Position numbers and translations under genes: made by a program. Under the pieces are notes generated by a model. That model saw only the letters and a list, made by a program, of their open reading frames with translations. It was not told where the DNA came from and did no database searches. From Hibiscus mutabilis (lineage: Eukaryota > Streptophyta > Magnoliopsida > Malvales > Malvaceae), in NCBI GenBank assembly GCA_019671005.1, contig CM033752.1, forward strand, positions 20,468,969 through 20,532,968: a stretch of DNA of 64,000 bases, written 5' to 3'. Positions 45,382 to 56,564 of this stretch are shown piece after piece (the first letter of the stretch is position 1; each line of letters starts with the position of its first letter).

Positions 45382-45386
45382 GTGAC

Positions 45387-45790
45387 CACCAACAAATCAA
45401 TCAGAAAACAAATGTCGTGAGGGTCTTTGTGCGACCACCAAAACGGCTACAAAGGTATGCAAAAAATGTACCAAAAGACATAAGGATCGTGCCGCAAGAA
45501 CAGAGAGAAAGCGTGTCACAAGTGCAGAGAAAAACGTATCACAAGGACATGGATACTTATTCAAAAACTCAAGAAAAAACCAAAGGGCATAGTACAAAAA
45601 AACAAGAAAAATAATAAGCATCGGTGATCGGCAACCAACAATAAGATTGGTGCTGCCGCCAGCTAAGTAAAAAAAAAAAAACAACACAAAAATATTGAGA
45701 GAGAACTTAGGTTGAAGAAAAAGGAAGGCGGCTAGGTTTGTTTGAAGAGTTAGGTTAGAGATATGATCGTTTAATGCATTTTTATATGAA
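45387..45790. repeat. Dispersed repeat, copy A (right part)
   Basis: Continues copy A after the nested complex: CACCAACAAATCAATCAGAAA aligns with CAAACTCAAATCAGAAA of copy B at 56760. Later CGTGTCACAAGTGCAGAGAAA and GATCGGCAACCAACAATAAGATTGGTGCTGCCG parallel 56815 and 56980. Minus-strand frames (45687-45397 here, 57019-56783 in copy B) look similar, but I cannot establish coding. Confidence 0.7.
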
Positions 45791-46641
45791 AGTGCTAAAG
45801 TGGTAATAATATCCTAATTATCCCCTTCTTGGGGGAAACTATTAAAATAAAATAAATTCATATCTAAAGTTAAAAATTACAAAAGTTCTATTTGTTGAGA
45901 GAAACTTCAAATTTATGAAATTTAAGGTTTAAGGGTTTGATTTAGATTTTAGGACGTAAAATTTAGAATTTAGATTATATAGGTCAAGTAAAAATGGTTT
46001 TGTACAAATTTTTACATATATCTGATAAAAATGTAACACATTTCTTGAGGAGTGCAACTCTATCCTACAAATTTCAAATATCAATTCAAATAGAGCATAC
46101 ACTGAGCTACTCCATTCGTCAAGCCCATCATTTTTACAATTTTGAAGTTAAAATGCTGTCCATTCTTTTTGTTATAGGGTTTAACTAAGACCAACCCATC
46201 ATCAAATATACATTGATTTAATTTTGATAATCCACTCTTTATATTTCCTAAACTAAAATCCATTCATTAAGTTTGTTCGGCCTAACACTGGGAAAGCCCA
46301 GAAACTACCACTTCTTAGCCTAATCAACCCACTCAAACTAGAAAATCATTCCCAAGTTTTAGTGCTTGTATTTGACAAAATTAGAAGCTAGATTTTTACT
46401 AAAAAGTAAAAAGAGAAGATAAAATACAAACAAAGGTAACATATTCCTAACATGAAAATTTAACGGATGTAATTTTTCCCTCGAATGCAATATTCGTGTT
46501 CCATAGAAAAACCTAGGAACTATCAATAGTGTCTATTCAAACTATACATTATATTGATGTAAGAGTAGAGATCGAGTAAATCAATCATACATATTATCAT
46601 GTGATTAGTTTTGGATACATCAACAAACTACAATAAAAGAG
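45791..46641. other. Non-coding interval, nothing recognised
   Basis: AT-rich sequence with no ORF or element ends that I can support. Confidence 0.55.
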
Positions 46642-46679
46642 GATCTAACCAGGGCCGGTCCAGAGATTTTGTAGGTCCG

Positions 46680-47290
46680 GAGTGAATCAAAAAATTAGGC
46701 CTCTAAATAATAAGTATTAAAAAATTGAATTTGAGTAGACTCTTGATAACAAATATTAGAAAACGAATTTTAAGAATAAGCCCATAATAACAAATATTGA
46801 GAAAATTGAGCTTCTAACAACAAGTATTAAAAAAATTGGAGCCCTAATATCGAATATTAAAAAAATAAATTTTAAGAGTATACCCTTAATAAAAAATATT
46901 AAAAAATAATTTTAAGAGTAGATCCATAATAAAAAATATTAAAAAATTAATGTTAATGGTAAACCCTTAATAATAAATATTGGAAAAAAATTGAGCCTCT
47001 AACAACAAGTATTGAAAAAATTGAGTCCTAAATAACAAGCATTGAAAAAAATTAGACCCCTAATAACAAATATTTTTAAAAATGAATTTTAAGAGTAGAC
47101 CCCTAATAAAAGTTGTTGAAAAGAAATTAATTTTAAGAGTAGACTCATAATAATAAATATTGAGGGAAATGAATCTCTAATAACAAACATTAAAAAATTG
47201 GACCACAAATAACAAGTATTAAAAAAATTAGACCTAAATAATAAATATTGAAAAAATAAACTCATTAATATTTAGACTAAATAAATTTTA
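46680..47290. repeat. Degenerate minisatellite inside the hAT element
   Basis: More than a dozen diverged units mix AATAACAAATATTGAAAAAATT, TTTTAAGAGTAGACCC and GAGCCTCTAACAACAAGTAT. The spacing is irregular at roughly 35-45 bp. Confidence 0.82.
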
Positions 47291-47398
47291 ACTCCTTTTT
47301 ATATTTAAGGATGATGGGACCATTAAGAATAATTAAATTTTAAAAGACTATTTATAAACCTAAAAGTTATCGATAGTGGGCCTCGGACTAGGGATGAC

Positions 47399-48027
47399 AA
47401 AAATACCCCGACCCGACCCGACCCGGTGTGCCCTGACCCGATCCGATCGAATTTTTCTTCATAAATTTTGGGGATCGGGGCGGGACGGGGCGAGTATTGA
47501 AAAACTTTGAGTCGGGGCGGGGCGGGTTCGGGTATGAGGTAGAAATTCCCCGCTCCGCCCCAATATATTTTTAATTATATTTATTTATTTTTATTGTATT
47601 TGTGAAAATACTACTATATATAAATATTTTTAGGGGTTTTAAGCTGTTTTTTTAGTTTGTGTTTATCATAACTTTTTGTTAGATATTATTTGAGTTTTAA
47701 TATATCTGATTCCGATGATCATTGGTTCTAGCTTATTCTTTTAAATATGTATTTTTTCATGTGGGTAATTTAATTAATCTTATTTTATTTTTTTTATATA
47801 GTTTTAAAGGTCACTTGAAACCTATTTTTTGTGACTATGATGATGGATCGATCAAATCTAACATTTATCGTCGACGAAAATTAATATTTTTAAATTTTTT
47901 GGGTCAGGTAGGGTCGGGGTCGGGTTTTTGAGTTTATACATCGGGGCGGGGCAGGGTGGGTAAATTAATATTTTTACCCGGGGCGTGGTCGGGTTTAGAA
48001 GTTTATAGTTCAGGGCGGGTTTTTCTA
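47399..48027. mobile_element. Nested hAT-type MITE with GGGCGGGG/CCCGACCC body
   Basis: Starts TAGGGATGACAAAAATACCC and ends GGGCGGGTTTTTCTA, imperfect inverted ends. Flanked by CCTCGGAC (47391-47398) and CCTTGGAC (48028-48035), an 8-bp duplication with one difference. Internal GACCCGACCCGACCC and GGGGCGGGGC segments are arranged in opposite orientation at the two sides, giving a foldback. Confidence 0.8.
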
Positions 48028-48097
48028 CCTTGGACGGGCAGTGAGCCTTGGCCGGGCGTCCTTCCTACCTACACTCAGAGTCGACCTTGGATCTAAC

Positions 48098-48260
48098 CAA
48101 AAGAGACAACAACTTTCCCTAATCAAGGATGCATCATGATGAATGAAACATGAAACTGCAAACTATCATCACGCTAGACAAAAATCGTATCAAAAGATAG
48201 ATGAACAATATGTCAGAAAGAACAATGAAAGACGTGCCACAAAGTCAGACGAAAACAAAA
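48098..48260. repeat. Possible dispersed repeat, copy D (fragment)
   Basis: CGTATCAAAAGATAGATG and GACGTGCCACAAAGTCAGACG resemble the CGTGCCAAAAGATAGAGAT and GTGCCACAAAG segments of the dispersed repeat. The evidence is weak. Confidence 0.4.
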
Positions 48261-48334
48261 CGTTTCAATACATGTGAAAAGAAATAAATCAAACCAAAGA
48301 TGATATTTATGTAGATCTAAATCAAAAGAAAAAG

Positions 48335-48430
48335 CATGGTCAATTATGTTCATGTTGTCATATTTTGTATGGGTTCGAATCTTGATATTTGTTCTGAGAA
48401 TATCTCTATACTTAATCAAAAAATCAAAAG
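48335..48430 (+). repeat. tRNA-derived SINE-like fragment
   Basis: TATTTTGTATGGGTTCGAATCTTGAT contains a pol III B-box-like GGGTTCGAATC. A similar block in the same orientation is at 51100-51205. The A box here is poor, and the sequence is diverged. Confidence 0.4.
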
Positions 48431-49876
48431 AAAAAAAAGTGATGACGGCACTAAGTTGTTGCTTAAGACTACACTTTCGAAGGAAAAACTAGAAAACTAT
48501 TTTTAATTAATTAAAAATTATTAAATTAGAATGGTGATGCTTTTTATTTGTTACAAAAAGAAGAAGAAAAAAGGTTATTGACGATTAGTTCCGAGACCTA
48601 ACATCAATCGGGATAAAAATAATGTGATTTATCAATACACCACAACATTTTTGAAAATCTTAAAGTACGAATCATTAACCTCAAAGTCTTAGCTATTTAA
48701 TTTGTAAAAAAAGTTTGAAATCTTTTCAATCCAAGACCTCGTCAACTTTGTGCAGCCTACATGACAATCAGAACAATACTCCATTAAGGAAATATGATAT
48801 TAGTAAAGGAATTTCTCTTAGTTTAATCCATGAGGTGCTATATTCAAATTATGGATTTTTCACATTGTGAGGTACAAAATTGTTTGGCATTAGATTCGAC
48901 ATTTTTTAATTGTTTTGCAAAGTCGAATTTATTCTTTTTTTTAACGCTTCATATAATTAATTTGGGCACATAGAGTTATACTCCGTACAACTTTATTTTA
49001 CAGCATAAAACTAAAAGAAGTTGGGGGAAATCACATATTTATCTATTCTGATTAGAATTGTTAAATTGGTTTCAGCATACGAGATTCTCTAACTTTAATC
49101 TTTGAATTTTATGATCACGAATGTATTTTAATTTAAATTGTAAAAAAATAATGATTAATTTTAAGTCGAACCAAAATTATTCGAAAGATTAATTAATTTG
49201 TCTACCGGTCAGAAAAATTAACTAATATCAAACTTTGTACTAGGAGGTAAATTAATGAAGAAAAAAACTAGGAGGTAAATAGGTTTCATTTGATTTTATA
49301 TAATGTAAAACTCATAGTTTTACACGTTTTTTGAATCGTTGGATGAGTGAAACGGGTGGCTAAAATTATCTCCGTACTTTTTTTTTCAAGCAATAATCTT
49401 CCCATATTCTGTTGTCATTTTTTTTATCTCAAATTAAAAAACTTCATATCATAAGTAGAGGGAAAACATGATAAGCTAATTAATTAAGAGAAAAACTTTG
49501 ATATATAGCCTAGGTAAATTAAAGTTTACACATGTTTGTCAAATTTAGGGGATATGATTTAGTTTAGAGTTTAGGGTTTAGGTTATATGGTTTAAGATTA
49601 TATTTTAGGGTTTAGAGTTTAGGGTGTTAGGGTTAGGATTTTAAGATTTAAATTTTAAAAAAAGATTGTGTAAAAAATACAACTATGTATCAAAATGTAA
49701 CTTAATAATTAATTAACATAAGTTACATTAGTGATTAAATTAGTTTGACTTTTGGAGAGATGATTGTCCATATTAGTATAACTTGGTATAAACTATGCGC
49801 ATGGGGGCGGCCAAAACATTTATCCGTATTCGGGCATCAAAATTCAAAAGGGGATCCCTTCATTCATATATTGCAC
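48431..49876. other. Non-coding interval with telomere-like stretch
   Basis: No genes recognised. 49556-49650 holds degenerate TTTAGGG-type units (TTTAGAGTTTAGGGTTTAGG, TTAGGGTTTAGAGTTTAGGG). Confidence 0.55.
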
Positions 49877-50140
49877 GAAACAACTACAAATTTTTTATTA
49901 AGCAGAGAACTATTATATTCTTAGTTAATGTTAGGATTCGAATTCATGTTAGATGGGATAATATGAATATTTTTTTATCATTAGGCTACTTAATGAATCT
50001 CTGAAACAACTACAAATTTTTTATTAAATGGAGAGCTATTATATTTCCAATTAATATCAGGATTTGAATCTATACTAAATAGAACAATATGAATATCTTT
50101 TATGATTAGGCCAATTAATGAATCTATAGAAACAACTACA
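49877..50140. repeat. 126-bp tandem repeat (2.1 copies)
   Basis: GAAACAACTACAAATTT recurs at 49877, 50003 and 50129, exactly 126 bp apart. Units 1 and 2 align throughout and differ by scattered substitutions. Confidence 0.9.
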
Positions 50141-50403
50141 AATTTGCTTCTTATTTTCTTTAATCAGTATTTACTTGTATTGTTATAAAAACAAAACCGG
50201 AATATGGAATTTCAAGAAAAAAGATTTGAATAAAAAATATTAAATTAAGTTTTTTAGAAAAATCTCAAGCATTAATTATTATAAATAATTGGATTATTAT
50301 TTACATAGAAGACAATTATTAAGGGATTAGTGGAATGATTGGGCTTAATCCACCGCCGTCCATCTTTTTACTTTTGTTAAGAAGGTTGCGTTACATGCAT
50401 ATA
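50141..50403. other. Non-coding interval, nothing recognised
   Basis: AT-rich, no element ends seen. Confidence 0.5.
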
Positions 50404-50411
50404 ATATATAC

Positions 50412-50962
50412 TAGGGGTGTGCAAAACCGGATTCGGTAAACCATTAACAAATTATTTTGGTTAATCGATAACTTCGGATCACTTAATTCTCGACCTTAAA
50501 ACGTAACCATTCAACCGGTTAATCGTTTATTCGGTTAAACAAAATATTTGGTTCAGTTTAGTTCGGATAATAGTTTTTTACTTTGTTTATTAAAAATATA
50601 AATTTTAATAATATGTTATAAAAAAAATATATACTATTAAAAACCGACATATGATATTAATATTTTTTTAATACTAACAAGTTAAACACTTAAGCTTTAC
50701 AAAATGAAACTAACATTTTACTTTTGGGGAGTTAGAAGAAGAAAAATTCATATTTTTTATATAAAAATTAAAAAGACATATAATATAATAATATATATTA
50801 TATAACCGGTCGGTTCGGTTATCTATTTTTTTAAATCGTAAACCATAACCGAGCCGTTATCTTTTAACAAAACGAAAACGAAAACCAATTTTTTCGGTTC
50901 GGCTAACTAATTTTTTGATTTTGGAGATAGGTTTCAATTTTTCGGTTTTTTGCATACCCTTA
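50412..50962. mobile_element. hAT-type MITE, TSD ATATATAC
   Basis: The ends are TAGGGGTGTGCAAAACCG and, reverse-complemented, TAAGGGTATGCAAAAAACCG. The perfect 8-bp duplication ATATATAC lies at 50404-50411 and 50963-50970. Internal CCGGTTAATCG and CGGTTCGG motifs occur in both orientations. It has no coding capacity. Confidence 0.9.
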
Positions 50963-51099
50963 ATATATACGTTGAATTATTGTTTATTTCCTCTCATTTT
51001 AATATGCTCCGACTTTGATTTCATAACATTATTTGTTTTAAGTGTCATTTTCCTTTGTATAGTAATTTACATTATTAGATCACGCATATTTGAGATCTA

Positions 51100-51205
51100 T
51101 TAATTGGTTTAGTGGTCAAGAATGTTTATATTGTCTTATTTTGTATGGATTCGAATTCTGACATAAAAATATTAAACCTCTCAATTTAATAAAAAAATCT
51201 TTGTT
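51100..51205 (+). repeat. tRNA-derived SINE-like copy
   Basis: GGTTTAGTGGTCAAG (A-box-like) is followed 34 bp later by GGATTCGAATTC (B-box-like), then a T/A-rich tail. Similar to 48335-48430. Plant Au-type SINEs show such an arrangement. No flanking duplication was confirmed. Confidence 0.5.
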
Positions 51206-51508
51206 GAAAGGTTTTACTTTCAGTATTCTTGATTCGATAGGGATAAATTTTAAATCTTACGTGTCTTAGGACGATTGACATTGTAAAAACATTATTACAA
51301 TTAGATCCAATAAAAAAATAGTTAAAACGTAAAAATAAAAAAGCTATAAGAGTAAACTATATAAATGATCCCGAACTTTTTGAGGAGTTTGTATTTCAAT
51401 CACCCTACTTATAATATAATTACTGAATTTTTAATTTACTATTAACATAAATGTATTTATAAGGTGGATATTTCCTTCTCGGGTAGGGATGAAGACACAC
51501 ACAACACA
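51206..51508. other. Non-coding interval
   Basis: 51349-51385 (GTAAACTATATAAATGATC) resembles the end region of the MITE at 7033 (GTAAAGTATATAAATGATC). It may be a truncated relative. Confidence 0.45.
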
Positions 51509-52289
51509 ATCCTAATTAGGGGTGTAACGACCCGGATTTTCAAGTCAACGATGGGCATTGACCCGGGTCTTGAACCGACATGTCGGGTCGAATGTTCGAA
51601 TTTGTTACTGGGTCAGGTTAAGCTCAATAAGGGCTTTGGTGGGCTTCCATGTGTTGTTGGGCTTGGATGTTGGGTTTGTAGGAGGATGAAGAGGAAATAT
51701 TAAAGTGCAATACGGTAAATTTCCCCTCAAAGGAGACAAAAGGCTTGTGCCTCTTTAATTATCTGCAAATAAAATGATGGTAAGATCACCCTTGTCTCCC
51801 ATCTCTTTTTTCTATTCATCTTCTCCTTCAACACCCACCCCAACTCAAGATTAAAGCTAGAAACTTTGGTTTTGTTGTGTGGAATCTCGGATTTGTGGTC
51901 AAAGGAGGATTAATCAGCAAGCAAGGATCTATCTTTCAAGGTGCATACCTCTAGAGTTGGTGGAAGTTGGTTTCAAAGCTTGGAGCAAGGAAGGGAGGTG
52001 GAAGAAGCTTGGTTGCTGCCTTAGTTCGTGAATCTCTTGCTAAAGGTCAGTACATTTCAGACTCCTACACTTCATGAGCATCATAAAATGAATGTCTTGC
52101 TTAGTTTTATGATTATGGGTTGCAAGTTAGGGTTTTAGGAGCTTTAAACCCCCTTTAATGGTAAATCAAGATTTAAGTGTTGTTAATGTGTAAAACTGAT
52201 AGCAAACCATCAAATAAACCCCCTTTAATGGTAAATCAAGATTTTAGTTAATGACTGGATTATGAAATCTCGAGCCCCAAATTTTGAAA

Positions 52290-52705
52290 TCTAGGCTCGC
52301 GTACCGGTACGGGGTGGTAGCATATCGAAACGCCTTTGTAATAAAGGGGGCGAGTTGTGAAGGGCGTACCGGTACGCCTTCACGTGTATCAGTACCCCCC
52401 GCTTGATTAGAATTCCAGTAGTACTTTTGCGTACCGATACGCTTGGGGGCGTATCGGTACCCACTGTTCCATTGCCTGAGAGAGGTTTTCACGTATCGGT
52501 ACGCAAGGGTAGGGGTACCGGTATAGGTGGGGATTGGTACGGGGTGGATACGTACCGATATTGCGTATATATACGGGTGGTTTGCATATGGTACGGCTTG
52601 AGCACCAAACCTTTCGAATCTAATTCGAGTATCGATACTCGTGGAGGAGTACCGATACCTAGAGGGGCGTACCGATACCCATACATGTGTATCGGTACCA
52701 ATAGA
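52290..52705. repeat. Cluster of GTACCGGTAC/GTATCGATAC palindromes
   Basis: About a dozen near-palindromes of the form GTAYCGRTAC lie within 415 bp, at approximately 52299, 52364, 52387, 52431, 52453, 52494, 52513, 52552, 52630, 52650, 52669 and 52690. Spacing is irregular, 20-80 bp. Differences are mainly C/T and G/A at the CpG and its neighbours. Confidence 0.88.
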
Positions 52706-53049
52706 GCAATCTGCCTAAGAATTTCGAGGTTACGTTCGGAAGTTCAATAATTCATGGTAAAGGGTCCAATGAGTCCCCTAAGGTATAAAATGAATTCTAA
52801 AATTGAGAAATTAGGGTTTATAACCCACATATGAGATAAATGACTAATGGCTTGGTAATATTTGGATGAGTTGTTTATACTAGAAATCCATAGGGATCCG
52901 TGGTGGATCGGTTGATGTTATACGAAAAGTTGGGGTCATTGCTGTGTGCTGAAGGGATGCCCATATAGGCTGGTTGCTGCGAATAATAAGATGATCTATC
53001 GAGAAAGTCGTGATTGAGCTTAAAAGATAAATATTAAATGTTGTAACAA

Positions 53050-53760
53050 ATGAAATATGACTTGGGGCATTGATAATGTTTGGCTTGATGCTTCATATCT
53101 CTTGGTGAGATGTATAGATGCTCGGGGAGCATATGTTATCTTATGTGTCTTGGTTAGGAATTCGGATGTCCTAGAGTTAGTGCGAGGACACTTATATAAG
53201 AGGATGTGTACTCTGGGCTATGTGATCGAGTACATCCTATGTATCCACGGGCTATGTGATCTGGATGCGTTAGAAACCTATCCTTGGGATATGTGATCAG
53301 GATAAAAAAATATAACTCGGGGGTTGTATGAGCTCGAGTGACTCGATAGGCCATGTAAACTCGAGTAACTTGATTAGCTTAGTGACCTCAGATAAAGACT
53401 GCTTGTGGCTATTGTGATCCAAGTATGTCTAGGACGTATCTTTGACTATGGTGATTCGGATATGGTCCATTAACCCAACGGCTATATGATCATGGGTAAC
53501 CCGATGGTCGTGTGAGCATGGGTATCGTAGGGCTTCGCTGGCCATTGTAGGGAATGTATGTTACTTACGTCGCTGTGTGGATAATAGATGTTGGCTATTT
53601 TACCCTTGGGCTATGTGATCAGGGTACAAGATGCTTCACTTGGTGGGCTGTGTGAGCTCGAGTAACTCGATGGGCTATGTGAACTTGAGTATGGTAAGCC
53701 TAGATGGCATGTGAACCTTCTTATGGTATGATGGTATCTTGAGACATGGTTGTAAACTCT
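53050..53760. repeat. Degenerate GGGCTATGTGATC repeat array
   Basis: Units such as TGGGCTATGTGATCGAGTAC, CGGGCTATGTGATCTGGAT, GGGCTGTGTGAGCTCGAGTAA and GGGCTATGTGAACTTGAGTA recur roughly every 30-60 bp. Unit length is variable. Confidence 0.8.
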
Positions 53761-54769
53761 AGCTAGGGTAGGCTAGACGATGATCCTTAGTGCTAAGAAG
53801 CCTTTCTATACACTCTTGATTATATTATCACGCATGCTTGTTTTATGATATTCATGAATTGAGGTAGAGTAGAAATGTACCACCGAGCTTTGTTAGCTCA
53901 GCGTGCGGAATTGTGGTTTTTTCGTGCTTAGGTTGATAGGTCGCTTTTGGAGGAGCACATCGAGGAGGATTTCCCAGCACCGAGTCAGTTTCAAAGTACA
54001 ATACTTGATGTCTTATTTTGAACTGATTTTATTCTTAGGACCTTACCACATTCGAGTCTGTATCTTTATTTTGATTTACTACTTTTTGGTCAAACGATGT
54101 ATTTTATTTGGAACTTCTATTTTGTAAACTCTTAAAAGTTATTTATTTATATGGATTTATGAAAATGGATGCTTTTGAGAAAGATTAAATTGTGATTTCA
54201 AATAAGAAATTTTGATGGGTTGGTTTTGGGTGACCCGAATGTAATGCTTTGGATCTGGATTGGGATCATGGTGTTACAAGGGGTGTGTAAAACTCGACTC
54301 GACTCGACTCAAAAAAATTAAATTATTCGACTTGTCTCAAAAAAAAAATCAACTTGTCTTGACTCTACTCGTAATTTCGTAAACTCGACTCTAAAAACTC
54401 AAGTAATGTTTGAGTTATAAAATAGAAATTCGAATAACTCGGGATTTTAGCAATTAGTGGATTGGTTTTTAAGCTCGAGTCGAGTCTCTTAATTCTGCTC
54501 GATAATAAATATATCACATTTGAAGAAATATACGTGTATTGTATATGGTAATAGAAAGTCATTTAAATTGAAACTAATTAGTACAATAACATTATAAATA
54601 TTTGCAATTAAATTTGAACAGAAACATGAACAACTCGACTTGACTCGAATTTCATAAACTCGACTCAAAAATTTTCAAATAAATTTTGAGTTATAAATAG
54701 AACTCGTCAATTCGACTAACTCAAAAAATTTTAACTTTTACTCGATCTAATATTAACCCTAATCATAAC

Positions 54770-56560
54770 CGAAAACACCTAAAAGTTTCGAAGAATATAA
54801 GCCTACATCATGCTAGAATTAACAAGACCACAAAAAGGTACGACAGATATTACTTGAACTCGGATATGTGTTCTACATAGGTATTTTATTTTATTTTTCT
54901 AAAATTTCTTACTTGGAGACAAGTCCAAACAATTTGCTTCTTGGAAAAGACTTGAAGCCTTGTCAATATCAGGTAAACAAATTCTTGTAGAAAAGTGAAA
55001 TAGCATCCATAGCTGAAACATTTTGCATTATTTTAAGTAAAAAAAATCCAAGTATACTTTATAATTTCAAGATTTTTTTAATGAGATTGAAACGGAAATG
55101 AAAGTTTTAATCAAGTATTCATAATTAATTTGGTTTTTAACGTTATCTTTTCTGACACATCATTTTGTATTTAATTCTTTCATGGAATCTATTCTCAAAT
55201 GTTTAATGATGTATTTTATTGTTCATGGAATCTATCCTCTAACGTTTAAATAATGTATTATATTCTTTAATCTATTCTCAAACGTTTTGAGTTTCAGTTT
55301 TCTTTGATTCTGAATTTAAGGTATAATCTCATTGAAAAAAAATGTTATTATTCTTATAAGACTCGGATTTAAATAATTTTATATGTAAAGAACATAAATT
55401 TATTAAAGATTAAAAAATGATTAGATATCATTAAGAGACCGAATTAAGAATACGTAAAAATTTGTTTTCTTTGATTAAAAAATGGTTCAATCTGAACTTT
55501 GTGATCACTAAATATTATTAAGCTCTAAATTTTATAATTCGGAAGCAATATATATATATATGGTTCTATTTTTCATTTTCCTTTATTCAAATATTAATTA
55601 TCATCTTATTAGTAAACCCCTTATATCTCGCTCGGTTAATTGGAGGTAAATCCGAATTGATCTAATCTACATTGATTCCACTCAGAACTAAGTTGACCAG
55701 CCCATTTATTAACATTGACTTTAATAATCTGGAGATTAGGTTTTCCTTATATTTTAAAGTACAATAATAATAATTAAATTAAACAAGATTAGTATTGGAT
55801 TAATCAGGATTTGGTACGATCGAAGGTTTGGTGAGCCGGCGCCACCGTCTTGTCTTTTTATTACTATCATAGCCTTCGACGGCTGCCGGGCTGCCATCCT
55901 CAGTGCCGTCTGGCAGGTCAGGTGTTTATTTATGTTGCAAAAGGTTGGTGTTTTTTTTTTTAAATTTTAAAATAGCTTGTTAATAAATTTTGTGCAATTT
56001 CGCCGACATGACATGAGTATGTAAGTGCTTAATTTGGGATTTTTAGACGGCCAGCTATGGTAAAGAAATTCTGATGAAAATGGAATAAATTAATTAAAAT
56101 GGAAGATAGTCAACCTTGGAAATAAATATACATATTCCTAATGTTTGCCCCAATATTTCTAGGGTCAACCAAGTTAATTAATGGGAATTTCTACAAATGC
56201 CAAAAGGCGACTGATTAATTAAAATTATATGTTATTTTTACAAATAGATAAATATGTTATTTGTTTTAATTGGTTTAATGTGATTAACTAATTTTGTTAT
56301 TGAAGAAATTTTGGTTGTTTATTGAGAGGATCTTTTGTACGAGTTTTGGGTTTTTGGTTAATTTAAGTCAAGTTTCAATTAATCGAAGTAATACAAATGG
56401 CAATTGATTTGAACAGGGATAATTAAATTTTATTAGAAACAATGGAAAGTTCGACATATACATCGTATCTAAACATTACGAGAGTTTTGGGGATTATGTA
56501 AAAAAACTTATACATGTAAAACAAAAAAAAAACATAAAACCCAAAGGTTCAAAGAACATC
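54770..56560. other. Non-coding interval, nothing recognised
   Basis: AT-rich, with a short GC-rich island at 55825-55925 (GAGCCGGCGCCACCGTC, TTCGACGGCTGCCGGGCTGCC) that has no ORF and no partner I can see. 55548-55562 is a TA microsatellite. Confidence 0.55.
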
Positions 56561-56564
56561 AAGA

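Larger units (their letters stand above)
46650..48089. mobile_element. hAT-type DNA transposon, non-autonomous, TSD GATCTAAC
   Basis: The left end is CAGGGCCGGTCC. The right end, reverse-complemented, reads CAAGGTCGACTC; the two ends differ mainly by transitions. Perfect 8-bp duplications GATCTAAC flank it (46642-46649 and 48090-48097). The CAGGG-CCGG end and an 8-bp duplication are typical of hAT elements. There is no transposase. The body is a minisatellite (46680-47290) plus a nested MITE (47399-48027). Confidence 0.88.
51523..54278. mobile_element. Solo LTR, perfect TSD AGGGG, inserted in a MITE end
   Basis: 2756 bp from TGTAACGACCCGGATTTTC to GATCATGGTGTTACA. AGGGG occurs at 51518-51522 and 54279-54283. 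The ends TGTAAC and GTTACA are inverted repeats. The sequence TGTAACGACCCG with a GTGTTACA end resembles gypsy LTRs. Orientation was not established. Two internal arrays (52290-52700 and 53050-53760) are listed separately. Confidence 0.92.
51517..54761. mobile_element. hAT-like MITE split by a solo LTR
   Basis: The first six bases TAGGGG lie at 51517-51522. The rest resumes at 54279 as AGGGGTGTGTAAAACTCGAC and runs to AACCCTA at 54761. Without the LTR the element is about 490 bp, rich in CTCGACTCGACTC and its inverted partners. Outer flanks ATCCTAAT (51509-51516) and ATCATAAC (54762-54769) match at 6 of 8 positions, consistent with an aged 8-bp duplication. Confidence 0.7.

Noticed and set aside
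48335..51205. GGTTCGAATC motifs as true tRNA genes
   Set aside because: No cloverleaf, acceptor stem or anticodon loop could be found around them. A SINE-like origin is more likely.
52244..52750. Overlapping ORFs of 70-115 residues on both strands at 52244-52750
   Set aside because: They arise from the GTACCGGTAC palindromes, which lack stops in several frames. No domain is recognisable.
55825..55925. GC-rich island as an exon or CpG promoter
   Set aside because: It is only about 100 bp, without an ORF or splice signals that could be linked to a gene.
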